Below, piece by piece: positions 6,559 to 13,964 of a stretch of DNA of 20,078 nt. The notes under the pieces were generated by a model. That model was not told the origin of the DNA and did no database searches. It saw only the letters and a program-made list of their open reading frames with translations. This stretch comes from a virus, in the IMG/VR virus record IMGVR_UViG_3300025701_000679, positions 1 to 20,078 of that record, one strand, 5' to 3'. How positions within the stretch are numbered: the first letter of the stretch is position 1; each line of letters begins with the position of its first letter. Made by a program: the position numbers and the translations under genes.

Positions 6559-7487
6559 CAATAACAGTAGCCAGTTATTTAATGGGTATCCCCCCAGGAA
6601 ATACTAACACAGAAAAGCCTCAAATTATTGTAAATTTTATTGAAGGTGTTTGGGCGTCTGGTGATAAGGGTCAGATTATTTGTGATTATACCCCAGTTGA
6701 TTCAGATGTTGCTGTAGTTCAGGGGTTTGTTCATCCAGGAAGTAAAAATAGCAATCATTTAAAATTACGTAAAGACGTATTTGATAAACAATGTCGCGAC
6801 GGCAAACGTAGTATCATTGTTGATAGTAATTTATTCTTATATGCAGATCCAGGAAATTCTAAGAAATTTTTAAGGTATAGTTACGATGGCATATTTCCTA
6901 ATACCGGCGAGTATTGTAACGAAACTCCTAATCCTGAAAGATGGGAATTTCTTAGTAAGCAATTAAACATATCATTAAAGCCATGGCGCAAGGCAGGAAA
7001 TGCAATTGTTGTTTGTTGTCAACGAGATGGTGGATGGAGTATGAATGGACAACCGTTAATGTCGTGGGTTATACAAACAGTTACTAAAATTAGAAAACAT
7101 AGCGATAGGCACATTATTATTAGATTTCACCCCGGTGATAAAAATCAACTTGCCCATAAAAGAGCAATGTCAAGATACAAACTTAAGAATGTTTCTATAT
7201 CTAATTCAAAACATATTTTAGATGATTTAAAAACTGCTCATGCTGTTATAAATCACAATTCTAGTCCCGGAGTTGTAGCAGCAATCGAAGGTGTTCCATT
7301 ATTTCTAACAGATCCGGACCGTAGTCAAGCGGGCGCCGTTGGACATCACAATTTTGATAATTTAGAAAATACGTTGCAGTTTGATAGAGAAATTTGGATA
7401 CAGAAGATGGCACAAATGCATTGGACACTAAGCGAACTTAAAGATGGTACTGCATGGAAACATTTACGGAACTGGGCAATAAAATGA
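6555..7487 (+). CDS. GT-B-like glycan transferase, paralogue B
   Basis: A 310-residue protein and the longest of the three paralogues. It has an extra N-terminal part with SDVAVVQGFVHPGSKNS, followed by IIVDSNLFLYADPG. The shared C-terminal half contains LKPWRKAGNAIVVCCQRDGG, SDRHIIIRFHPGDKNQ, AVINHNSSPGVVAAIEGVPLFLTD and the tail MHWTLSELKDG. The RFHP motif and the N-S-S-P-G-V-x-x-x-x-E-G-x-P block are what one expects of a GT-B fold nucleotide-sugar-dependent transferase of the capsular-polysaccharide type. It overlaps paralogue A and the next glycosyltransferase by ATGA on both sides. With kdsA and kdsB in the same window, transfer of Kdo from CMP-Kdo is a reasonable hypothesis, but donor specificity cannot be read from these motifs. 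Confidence 0.7.
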   Translation: MTITVASYLMGIPPGNTNTEKPQIIVNFIEGVWASGDKGQIICDYTPVDSDVAVVQGFVHPGSKNSNHLKLRKDVFDKQCRDGKRSIIVDSNLFLYADPGNSKKFLRYSYDGIFPNTGEYCNETPNPERWEFLSKQLNISLKPWRKAGNAIVVCCQRDGGWSMNGQPLMSWVIQTVTKIRKHSDRHIIIRFHPGDKNQLAHKRAMSRYKLKNVSISNSKHILDDLKTAHAVINHNSSPGVVAAIEGVPLFLTDPDRSQAGAVGHHNFDNLENTLQFDREIWIQKMAQMHWTLSELKDGTAWKHLRNWAIK

Positions 7488-8329
7488 GCAAACAAATAAC
7501 AGTAGTAACTACATTTCATCCGGCAGGATATACAAAATACGGCGAGCGTTTTTTAGAAAGCTTCGCAAAAAGAGTAGACAAGCGTATTAAATTACTAGTG
7601 TACGCAGAAGATTGCAAACCTCACAATCCTGATCCTACACGTATTGAAATATTAGATGCAACGCAAGTATTGCCTAAACTAAATGCATTTAAAGCAAAAT
7701 GGAAAGATGTTCCTAAGGCTAACGGTGATATTAGTCAAGACCCTGTACGCAGTAAACGCAAGGATTGGAACAAAGAGTTTAAATGGGATGCTATACGGTT
7801 CGCTAATAAGACATACGCTGTGTATGACGCTTGTACACGCTCTAAGGACTGGTGTGTGTGGATGGACGCGGATACATTTGTACACAGTACATGGACATAC
7901 GAAGACTTTATAGAACTACTTCCTAACAATGCGTATATTACATATGTAGGTAGAGGTAAAGGATCGCAAACATGGCCAGAGTGCGGATTCTACGGCATGA
8001 ACTTAAATCATCCTGTGTGTCACGAGTTTCTTAAAGAATTTGAGCGCATGTACGAAGATGCAGAGAACGGAATGTTCTTGCTAGATGAATGGCATGACAG
8101 TTACATCTTTGGCGAGATACTGAAGCAGTATAAGGAATTTCCATCTCACGATTATAGCGCAGACATGTATTTGCGTGAAGCTAAAAGCGGAGGAGGCGGA
8201 CATCCGCTTATCAACGGACCACTTGGCAAATGGATAGACCATATGAAAGGTGGCCGCAAAGACACAGGAAGAAGCCTTAAGAAAGATATTATGGTTAACA
8301 GAACAGAAGCATATTGGAATGAAATTTAG
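7484..8329 (+). CDS. GT-A-like glycosyltransferase or related protein
   Basis: A 281-residue protein, probably a GT-A glycosyltransferase. I chose the ATG at 7484 because it makes an ATGA overlap with the upstream stop; an in-frame ATG at 7454 would overlap the preceding gene by 34 bp. The N-terminus ITVVTTFHPAGYTKYGERFL reads as a first beta strand and helix. The segment WCVWMDADTFV (123-133) carries the D-x-D motif (D128, D130). Later segments are CGFYGMNLNHPVCHEFL, LLDEWHDSYIF and a glycine/histidine-rich stretch near GGGGHPLINGPLG. This arrangement of strand, DxD, then a D-E-W-H-D-S block is consistent with retaining GT-A enzymes, but I cannot name the family. It overlaps paralogue C by 11 bp. 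Confidence 0.68.
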   Translation: MSKQITVVTTFHPAGYTKYGERFLESFAKRVDKRIKLLVYAEDCKPHNPDPTRIEILDATQVLPKLNAFKAKWKDVPKANGDISQDPVRSKRKDWNKEFKWDAIRFANKTYAVYDACTRSKDWCVWMDADTFVHSTWTYEDFIELLPNNAYITYVGRGKGSQTWPECGFYGMNLNHPVCHEFLKEFERMYEDAENGMFLLDEWHDSYIFGEILKQYKEFPSHDYSADMYLREAKSGGGGHPLINGPLGKWIDHMKGGRKDTGRSLKKDIMVNRTEAYWNEI

Positions 8330-9164
8330 TTTATGGACACACAACGGTGCGCTTAACAGTAGACCAGTTTTTGATGCCTTTAGTGACAGTCTTGTGGCTG
8401 CTGGGCATGATGTTAGTTATAATAATGTTGACGCTGACGTTAATGTTATTTGGAGCGTTCTTTGGAATGGTAGAATGGCTAGGAACGAAGTTGTATGGAA
8501 TCAAGACAAGCCGACTGTAGTATTAGAAGTAGGCGGAATAAAGAGGGGAACAACATGGAAGGTAGGATTAAATGGTATTAACAGAGATGCTTATTTTGGC
8601 GATTATATGGGGCACGATAACAACCGTAGTAATCTACTTGCACTCGAAGTAAAGCCTTGGCGTACTGCCGGTGAGTACATTTTAATATGTGGACAACATG
8701 ATAAGAGTTTACAGTGGAAAAACATGCCACGTATGAGCAATTGGTTTTTACAAACATATGACGAAATACGCAAGCACACAGAACGTCCTATAATATTTAG
8801 ACCTCATCCACGCTGTAGATTAGAACACATAGAACGTGGACTTAAACACGTATACAGACAGGAGCCACAACATGTTAGCGGCACTTATGACGATTTTGAT
8901 ATGCAGTTTAATAATATATGGGCTACTATTAGTCACTCGAGCAATCCTGGAATTCATTCTATCATTTCCGGCGTTCCTAGTTTTGTTAGTAATCACAGTC
9001 TTGCTTATGATGTAGCCAACGACATAGACTTTTTACACGACATAGAAAATCCACTAATGCCAGATAGACAAGAATGGCTCAACGACTATGCTTACACTGA
9101 ATGGACCGTTGAAGAAATTTCTCAAGGTTTGCCGCTTAAAAGATTGACAGATAAACTATTTTAA
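8319..9164 (+). CDS. GT-B-like glycan transferase, paralogue C
   Basis: A 281-residue protein and the third paralogue. I place the start at ATG 8319 (MKFSLWTHNG), which gives a short 11-bp overlap with the upstream gene. The in-frame ATG at 8250 would overlap it by 80 bp and add residues not found in the relatives. It shares VKPWRTAGEYILICGQHDKS, TERPIIFRPHPRCRLE, ATISHSSNPGIHSIISGVPSF and the tail WLNDYAYTEWTVEEISQG with paralogues A and B. The RPHP motif and S-N-P-G-I-x-x-x-x-S-G-x-P block match the donor half of GT-B capsule-type transferases. It closes the glycan cassette; 14 bp later the next gene starts from a promoter whose -35 box lies inside the 3' end of this gene. Confidence 0.7.
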   Translation: MKFSLWTHNGALNSRPVFDAFSDSLVAAGHDVSYNNVDADVNVIWSVLWNGRMARNEVVWNQDKPTVVLEVGGIKRGTTWKVGLNGINRDAYFGDYMGHDNNRSNLLALEVKPWRTAGEYILICGQHDKSLQWKNMPRMSNWFLQTYDEIRKHTERPIIFRPHPRCRLEHIERGLKHVYRQEPQHVSGTYDDFDMQFNNIWATISHSSNPGIHSIISGVPSFVSNHSLAYDVANDIDFLHDIENPLMPDRQEWLNDYAYTEWTVEEISQGLPLKRLTDKLF

Positions 9165-9172
9165 GTTATACT
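9144..9172 (+). promoter_or_regulatory. Sigma70-type promoter before the 391-aa gene
   Basis: TTGACA at 9144-9149, a 17-bp spacer, and TATACT at 9167-9172: one mismatch from the full consensus with ideal spacing. The ATG at 9179 lies after only 6 nt, where transcription should begin, so the transcript is predicted to be leaderless. It is likely read by host RNA polymerase early in infection. Confidence 0.72.
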
Positions 9173-9178
9173 GTATGT

Positions 9179-10354
9179 ATGATAAATGATATTGAAGATT
9201 GCTTAGAATACCTTGTAGGACTGCGCCAGTCATCTGTTAACTTTACTATCGAAAAAACCGACTATACTATTATAACTAGTATTGCACGGCAAGTTTATAA
9301 AGGTACAGCATTAACTGATAAACAATTCTTACTTATGCGCAACAAACTGCAATTTTATAGAGACCAATTTACTAATTTAGATTGGGACTTTGATTATGCA
9401 GTTAATCAATTGCGTCAGCCCTTGCGTCATATTGATCGCAGTAAATATATCAAACTTGTGGACAACGAAATCAAAATAAGATTTCCTTTTAGAAAAACTG
9501 AAATAATGTTGGTGCAGGAAGTTGCAAACACTGCACAAGATAATTATCATCATCAAAAAGGATCGCACACTCATTATTTTGGATGTAACGAAATTAATGT
9601 ATTAAACATTGTAGATAGATTTAAAGATAAACAATTTACTATTGATCAAGAAATTCTCGACTTGTATAAAGATATAAAGTCAATACACAATAATCCACAA
9701 GAATATCTAAGCGGTGTATCTTCGGATAATAAATTAATTAATATCAATCCTAGATTGTTGCCTATTATCAACAGTGAATTAGGTGAATTATCTAATGAAA
9801 CATTTACGCAATTTATTGACAGAAGATTTCGCTACGGATTTAATTATACTCAAACATTTGACTCAAAGAGTCTTGCAGATAAAATAGCATTGCGAAATGA
9901 CAACGCATATCAAAGTAAACCTAGTGAAGAATCGACAGATGATATTTTAGGCGCACTATGGCAGTTAGATAGATTTCCGTTGTTAGTAGTGTTAGAAGAC
10001 GATAAAGCAGAACAGCAGTTATATGAATTTGCAAATCATTATAGAGACATTTTAAATCCAGAACAGCAAAGCGTATTGTTTCGTTTAGAAGACAAGGACG
10101 CAGGGTTTAACCAATTGATTAGAGATCGCAAACTAAACAATTGGGTTGACAAAACTACAAAAGTAGTGTATATTAGTAAGAATAAATTACCTAAATTACT
10201 TGTGAATAATGAATGGAAGCCTAGTGCAGCCTTTAGTTTTACAAGTAGTTTAGATCGCTTTTTAGATAGTTATGTTTCATTTAACTGTGACTTAATTGTA
10301 TATAGAGAAGAACATATGAGTCCATTCAGGAGACATTCAAGATACTATGGCTAG
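9179..10354 (+). CDS. Conserved-looking protein of unknown function upstream of uvsW
   Basis: A 391-residue soluble protein I do not recognise. It is rich in charged and aromatic residues, without signal peptide or membrane segment. Notable parts are KGSHTHYFG, which contains a small His cluster, LDRFPLLVVLEDD-like strand segments around residues 264-276, and a C-terminal NCDLIVYREEHMSPFRRHSRYYG that ends very basic. It starts at ATG 9179; the next in-frame Met is about 50 residues on, so the promoter-proximal start is required for the full protein. It overlaps uvsW by 8 bp, and the two are surely co-expressed. A role in replication or recombination alongside the UvsW helicase is inferred from context only. 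Confidence 0.82.
   Translation: MINDIEDCLEYLVGLRQSSVNFTIEKTDYTIITSIARQVYKGTALTDKQFLLMRNKLQFYRDQFTNLDWDFDYAVNQLRQPLRHIDRSKYIKLVDNEIKIRFPFRKTEIMLVQEVANTAQDNYHHQKGSHTHYFGCNEINVLNIVDRFKDKQFTIDQEILDLYKDIKSIHNNPQEYLSGVSSDNKLININPRLLPIINSELGELSNETFTQFIDRRFRYGFNYTQTFDSKSLADKIALRNDNAYQSKPSEESTDDILGALWQLDRFPLLVVLEDDKAEQQLYEFANHYRDILNPEQQSVLFRLEDKDAGFNQLIRDRKLNNWVDKTTKVVYISKNKLPKLLVNNEWKPSAAFSFTSSLDRFLDSYVSFNCDLIVYREEHMSPFRRHSRYYG
10146..10174 (+). promoter_or_regulatory. Possible internal sigma70-type promoter upstream of uvsW
   Basis: TTGACA at 10146-10151, a 17-bp spacer and TATATT at 10169-10174 lie inside the 391-aa gene, about 170 bp before uvsW. Spacing and boxes are good, but in AT-rich coding DNA such matches arise by chance. 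It could give uvsW a separate transcript. Confidence 0.3.
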
Positions 10355-11810
10355 TTGCAAATTAATAATTGAAGATGAAGTAAACATTAAACTAGAAGGT
10401 CTTGATGTTGATGTACGCCGAAAGTTAGCAAACGCACTCAAGTTTGAAGTGCCGTATGCAAAGCATATGCCTCAGTATAAACTAGGTAGATGGGATGGCA
10501 AAGTTGCTTTCTTTGGCATCGGCGGCACAGGCTACGTTAATCATCTTGATGTTGTTAGTCAAGTGCTTGCAAAAAACAATGTTGAAATAGTTAGTATTGA
10601 AGACAAGCGGCATCCAATTAAATTAGAATTCAAACCAGTAACAGAAACGTACTGGAAAGATCAAGGTGTTGTATGGCCAGAAGGTCATCCAGCAGAAGGC
10701 GAAGATATTATTCTTCGTGACTATCAAGTTGAAGCAATCAACAACTTTATTGCTAATCCACAGAGTCTACAGCAAATTGCTACAGGCGCAGGCAAAACAA
10801 TTACAACTGCTACGTTATCACACATCAGTGAACCTTACGGGCGTAGTCTTGTTATTGTGCCTAATAAGTCCTTGGTTGAGCAGACAGAGGAAGACTATAT
10901 TAACTGTGGATTAGACGTAGGGGTGTACTTTGGAGACAGAAAGCAACTAGGTAAGACTCACACAATATGCACTTGGCAATCCTTAAATATTTTGGACAAG
11001 AAGCATAAAGATGGCTCAGCAGTGCTATCACTGGCTGAGTTTTTAGAAGGTGTAAGCACTGTTATTGTTGACGAAGTACACATGGCGAAAGCAGAAGTTC
11101 TTAAAAACTTGCTTACTCGCAACCTACGTAACGCTCCAATCCGCTGGGGACTAACTGGCACAGTGCCAAGAGAAAAGTTTGAATTTGAAAGTATTCACGC
11201 ATCACTTGGTCCTGTTATTGGAGCAATCACAGCAAAAGAACTACAGGACAAAGGTGTGTTATCAGCATGTCATGTTAATGTAGTACAACTAATTGATACA
11301 GTTGCACATCGTGATTATCAAAGCGAACTAAAGTATCTAACATCAGATACAGCACGTTTAGAATATATTGGTAAGATGATGAACACAGTATCTCAATCAG
11401 GCAATACTCTAATTCTTGTAGATAGAATTAGTGCAGGCGAAACATTAGCAGAACTTATTCCAGGCAGCACTTTTATTAGTGGAAGTGTAAAAGTAAAAGA
11501 TAGAAAAGAAACCTACGATACTATTCGTGAAGGAACTAATGAAGTAATTATTGCAACTTATGGTGTTGCAGCAGTTGGACTTAATATTCCTCGTATCTTT
11601 AATCTTGTGTTACTCGAACCTGGAAAAAGTTTTGTACGAGTAATCCAATCAATTGGTAGAGGCGTAAGAAAGGCAAAGGACAAAGACTTCGTGCAAATAT
11701 GGGATCTTACAAGTACGTGTAAGTTTGCGAAGCGACATCTGACTCAGCGTAAGAAATTTTACAAAGAAGCAGAGTATCCCTTTACTATTGAAAAAGTGGA
11801 TTGGAATTAA
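10347..11810 (+). CDS. uvsW: UvsW DNA helicase
   Basis: A 487-residue superfamily 2 helicase matching UvsW (T4: about 500 residues). UvsW unwinds branched DNA and R-loops, drives branch migration, and shifts T4 from origin- to recombination-dependent replication. The first 100 or so residues form the small substrate-binding domain, with the segment PQYKLGRWDGKVAFFGIGG (42-60). Helicase motifs follow in order: LRDYQVEAI (123-131), Walker A ATGAGKT (145-151), DEVH (242-245), LTGT (269-272), the motif V region TYGVAAVGLNI (404-414) and QSIGRGVRK (434-442). It overlaps the upstream gene by 8 bp. In this phage it lies about 8.6 kb from uvsY, with the glycan cassette between them. Confidence 0.95.
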   Translation: MASCKLIIEDEVNIKLEGLDVDVRRKLANALKFEVPYAKHMPQYKLGRWDGKVAFFGIGGTGYVNHLDVVSQVLAKNNVEIVSIEDKRHPIKLEFKPVTETYWKDQGVVWPEGHPAEGEDIILRDYQVEAINNFIANPQSLQQIATGAGKTITTATLSHISEPYGRSLVIVPNKSLVEQTEEDYINCGLDVGVYFGDRKQLGKTHTICTWQSLNILDKKHKDGSAVLSLAEFLEGVSTVIVDEVHMAKAEVLKNLLTRNLRNAPIRWGLTGTVPREKFEFESIHASLGPVIGAITAKELQDKGVLSACHVNVVQLIDTVAHRDYQSELKYLTSDTARLEYIGKMMNTVSQSGNTLILVDRISAGETLAELIPGSTFISGSVKVKDRKETYDTIREGTNEVIIATYGVAAVGLNIPRIFNLVLLEPGKSFVRVIQSIGRGVRKAKDKDFVQIWDLTSTCKFAKRHLTQRKKFYKEAEYPFTIEKVDWN

Positions 11811-11815
11811 CAAGT

Positions 11816-12322
11816 ATGAGAATATTAACTTTAGATAATAAATGTTATCATTTAGATAACTTACCTGAGACAATAGACGAAGATGTAAGATTTAGTGTAT
11901 TAGACAATAGTGATCCAAAGGATCCAGATTTCTTTTGGGTGCCTTTGATTTTCTTAGAATCATTTAGTGCACCGGCAATGGTTTTAGATATTGGTGGACA
12001 TGAAATAACTATGCCTGTTGATTGGAGCGTTGCAGTTGGTGACGCACAATCGGGACACGATTTAGAAATATTGCCTCTAACAAGCATTAATGATAGAGGA
12101 TTTGATGCGTTTTTAATTAATCCGTTAAAGGGATTTAAAAACAGTTTTGAAAAAATAAGCATTGTAAATTTCTATACAGATGTAAAATGGTATTTTCCTA
12201 AAATGAAAAACGGACAATTATTAAGTGTACCAATTACTGATGGCGACAATCCACTTTGTGCATTTTTTGTAAAAGATATAAGCAGGCAGTGTGAAATACT
12301 AGACTTTGGAAAATTAGTATAA
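11816..12322 (+). CDS. Unknown protein after uvsW
   Basis: A 168-residue protein not recognised. I start it at ATG 11816 (MRILTLDNKCY), 5 bp after the uvsW stop; a TTG at 11801 in the same frame would overlap uvsW. It has a beta-rich pattern with SAPAMVLDIGGHEITMPVDW (about 51-70), then DAFLINPLKGF, VKWYFPKMKNGQLLSVPI and DNPLCAFFVKDISRQ. The protein is acidic and soluble. The repeated strand-turn texture suggests a compact beta domain rather than an enzyme. Its stop overlaps the ATG of the cupin gene as TAATG, so it belongs to the uvsW-cupin transcription unit. No function is proposed. Confidence 0.75.
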   Translation: MRILTLDNKCYHLDNLPETIDEDVRFSVLDNSDPKDPDFFWVPLIFLESFSAPAMVLDIGGHEITMPVDWSVAVGDAQSGHDLEILPLTSINDRGFDAFLINPLKGFKNSFEKISIVNFYTDVKWYFPKMKNGQLLSVPITDGDNPLCAFFVKDISRQCEILDFGKLV

Positions 12323-12684
12323 TGGGAATTAAAGCAGGAAAAATCTGGGGTAACACAGAACTAATACATGCTAATGGAGTACTGGAGTTTCACCGTATTG
12401 AATACAAAGCAGGATACAAGTGTTCAGAGCACGAACATCAATTTAAATGGAATGGCTTCTTTGTAGAGTCGGGCAAGATGCTGGTGCGTGTATGGCAAGA
12501 TGATCAAGGCTTAGTTGACGAAACTATTCTTGAAGCAGGCGACTTTACACAAGTCAAGCCCGGTAAGATTCATCAGTTCGAAGGACTAGAAGACGGTGTC
12601 GCTTTTGAACTGTACTGGGCTGAATTTAATCACGATGATATTGTTCGTCGTACTAGCGGCACCGAAGTAAAAGGAAAGAAGTAA
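12322..12684 (+). CDS. Small single-domain cupin
   Basis: A 120-residue cupin. The first cupin motif is seen in KCSEHEHQFKWNGFFVESG (33-51), with the H-x-H pair at H37 and H39 but Asn where the usual Glu would stand. The second motif is AGDFTQVKPGKIHQFEG (72-88), with H84. Such proteins may be sugar epimerases or isomerases, or metal-bound regulators. Three of the four usual ligands are present, so metal binding is plausible but not certain. It is close to kdsA and kdsB, which makes a role in sugar metabolism attractive, although this is context only. It is coupled by TAATG to the upstream gene and followed after 1 bp by a gene with a TTG start. Confidence 0.82.
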   Translation: MGIKAGKIWGNTELIHANGVLEFHRIEYKAGYKCSEHEHQFKWNGFFVESGKMLVRVWQDDQGLVDETILEAGDFTQVKPGKIHQFEGLEDGVAFELYWAEFNHDDIVRRTSGTEVKGKK

Positions 12685-12685
12685 A

Positions 12686-12934
12686 TTGGATATTATTTTA
12701 ATCGCAGTAGTATTTTCAGCTCTAGTAGGCTATTGGGCTAACAACTGGGGCCGTAATGGATGGCTTTGGTTTGTAGTTGCACTACTCATCTCACCGTTAA
12801 TCACAGCAATCATTTTGATGGTAATGGGTCGCGACGGAACAGCAAAGGCAGAAAAGGATTCTGCTGACATCGAAGCAGAAGCTCAACGCCTTGCAGCTAT
12901 CGAGAAGCGCAAAGCAGAGTTAATGGACAAGTAA
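12686..12934 (+). CDS. Small membrane protein with two TM helices (TTG start)
   Basis: An 82-residue protein with two hydrophobic segments: about residues 2-15 (DIILIAVVFSALVGYW) and 26-46 (LWFVVALLISPLITAIILMVM). A charged, Ala/Glu/Lys-rich cytoplasmic-type tail follows (about 50-82) that may form a helix. The loop has NNWGRNGW. The start is TTG at 12686, preceded by a good AAGGAAAG ribosome site within the end of the cupin gene. No in-frame ATG is available before the second helix. It would sit in the host inner membrane. Small phage membrane proteins of this kind can act in lysis control, superinfection exclusion or envelope change; none can be chosen here. Confidence 0.72.
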   Translation: MDIILIAVVFSALVGYWANNWGRNGWLWFVVALLISPLITAIILMVMGRDGTAKAEKDSADIEAEAQRLAAIEKRKAELMDK

Positions 12935-12936
12935 TC

Positions 12937-13194
12937 TTGGCTAAGATGATTCCAGGCGAAGCATTGATATACGAGCGTAGCGACGGTGTTGTCTACGCTC
13001 ATTATCGAGATAAACCTGAGATACCTCGTTGGATTATAGGCGGCGATCCAGGTGCTGTTGCAAGAGCACAAGGTGAAATATTAGACTACGGTGAGTGGAA
13101 AAACTTATGCGAAGTAGCTTCAAAAAATCCAACACTTAAAAAAATAATGGACAAGTTAGTTACTACGTATTATATAGTAAAGGATGAGAAATGA
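12937..13194 (+). CDS. Small unknown protein
   Basis: An 85-residue soluble protein of unknown function (82 if read from the ATG at 12946, which gives MIPGEALIYERSDG). The TTG at 12937 lies 3 nt after the preceding stop codon; neither start has a strong ribosome site. Visible parts are GVVYAHYRDKPEIPRWIIGGD, a likely small beta domain, and a lysine-rich C-terminal helix. Its stop overlaps the ATG of kdsA (ATGA), so it is translated in the same unit as the Kdo genes. No motif points to a job. Confidence 0.68.
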   Translation: MAKMIPGEALIYERSDGVVYAHYRDKPEIPRWIIGGDPGAVARAQGEILDYGEWKNLCEVASKNPTLKKIMDKLVTTYYIVKDEK

Positions 13195-13964
13195 GAATTA
13201 TTGCAGGGCCGTGTCAGCACGAAACACTTGCACAGAGTTCAGAGATTGCACAAGAGTGTAAACGTGTGTGCGACAAGTATGGCATCGAATATTACTTCAA
13301 AGCAAGTTTTGACAAAGCCAACCGTACAAGTGCCAGTGGTAAACGTGGCATGGGCATAGATGCAACACTTACAGATTTTCTTGCACTTAAAGTTACACTG
13401 GGTGTAAAGACTCTAACAGATGTACATGATGCTGTACAAGTTAGACGTATTGAAAGACAGTTTAAAGATGCAGTTGACGTATATCAAATTCCTGCATTCC
13501 TTTGTCGACAGACTGATCTTATTCAAGCAGCATGTGCTACAGATAAGATTGTTAACATTAAGAAAGGTCAATTCCTTGCACCGTGGGACATGGCAGGAGT
13601 GCTAAGTAAGTGTGCAGACGCTAAAGAAGTCTGGATAACTGAGAGAGGTACAAGTTTTGGTTACAATACTTTGGTCGTGGACTATACTGGTATGCAGTAT
13701 ATGCTTGATAACTTTAACTGTCCTCTGGTATTTGACGCTACCCATAGCGTACAAAAGCCAGGCGGCAATGGAAGTAGTAGCGGCGGGAATCGTGCTTACG
13801 TTCCTGGCATGGCTCGTAGTGCCGCCGCTTTGGGTGTTACTAATTATTTCTTAGAAGTACACCCTGATCCGGACAACGCACCCAGCGATGGTCCTAACAT
13901 GCTACGTTTAGAAGATTTTGAAGGAGTAGTAGATGACATCCACCGCTATTCTTATACCGGCTAG
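13191..13964 (+). CDS. kdsA: 3-deoxy-8-phosphooctulonate (Kdo-8-P) synthase
   Basis: A 257-residue KdsA that condenses phosphoenolpyruvate with arabinose-5-phosphate to give Kdo-8-phosphate, the committed step to Kdo in LPS and some capsules. Recognised by IAGPCQHET (4-12), FKASFDKANRTSASGKRG (36-53), LTDVHD (75-80), the catalytic-barrel segment FDATHSVQKPGG (181-192), GGNRAYVPGMARSAAALG (198-215) and FLEVHPDPDNAPSDGPN (220-236). The Cys in GPC (C8), together with H185, E222 and D233, matches the ligands of the metal-dependent class, whereas E. coli KdsA has Asn in place of Cys. It is slightly shorter than bacterial KdsA (about 280). It overlaps kdsB by 32 bp and the preceding small gene by 4 bp. 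Confidence 0.95.
   Translation: MRIIAGPCQHETLAQSSEIAQECKRVCDKYGIEYYFKASFDKANRTSASGKRGMGIDATLTDFLALKVTLGVKTLTDVHDAVQVRRIERQFKDAVDVYQIPAFLCRQTDLIQAACATDKIVNIKKGQFLAPWDMAGVLSKCADAKEVWITERGTSFGYNTLVVDYTGMQYMLDNFNCPLVFDATHSVQKPGGNGSSSGGNRAYVPGMARSAAALGVTNYFLEVHPDPDNAPSDGPNMLRLEDFEGVVDDIHRYSYTG

Noticed and set aside
7454-7483. Upstream in-frame ATG for the GT-A-like gene
   Set aside because: It would create a 34-bp overlap, whereas ATG 7484 gives the ATGA junction used throughout the cluster.
8250-8318. N-terminal extension of GT-B paralogue C
   Set aside because: The extra residues come from the frame-shifted end of the upstream gene, and MKFSLWT at 8319 is a better first strand.
9816-9844. TTGACA, 17 bp, TTTAAT resembling a sigma70 promoter
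   Set aside because: It lies inside the 391-aa gene with no gene start nearby; a weak -10 box in AT-rich coding DNA is expected by chance.
11848-12162. A 104-aa open frame on the minus strand inside the unknown gene after uvsW
   Set aside because: It lies fully within a plus-strand gene that has coupled junctions on both sides; its Ser/Leu-rich translation looks like an antisense shadow.
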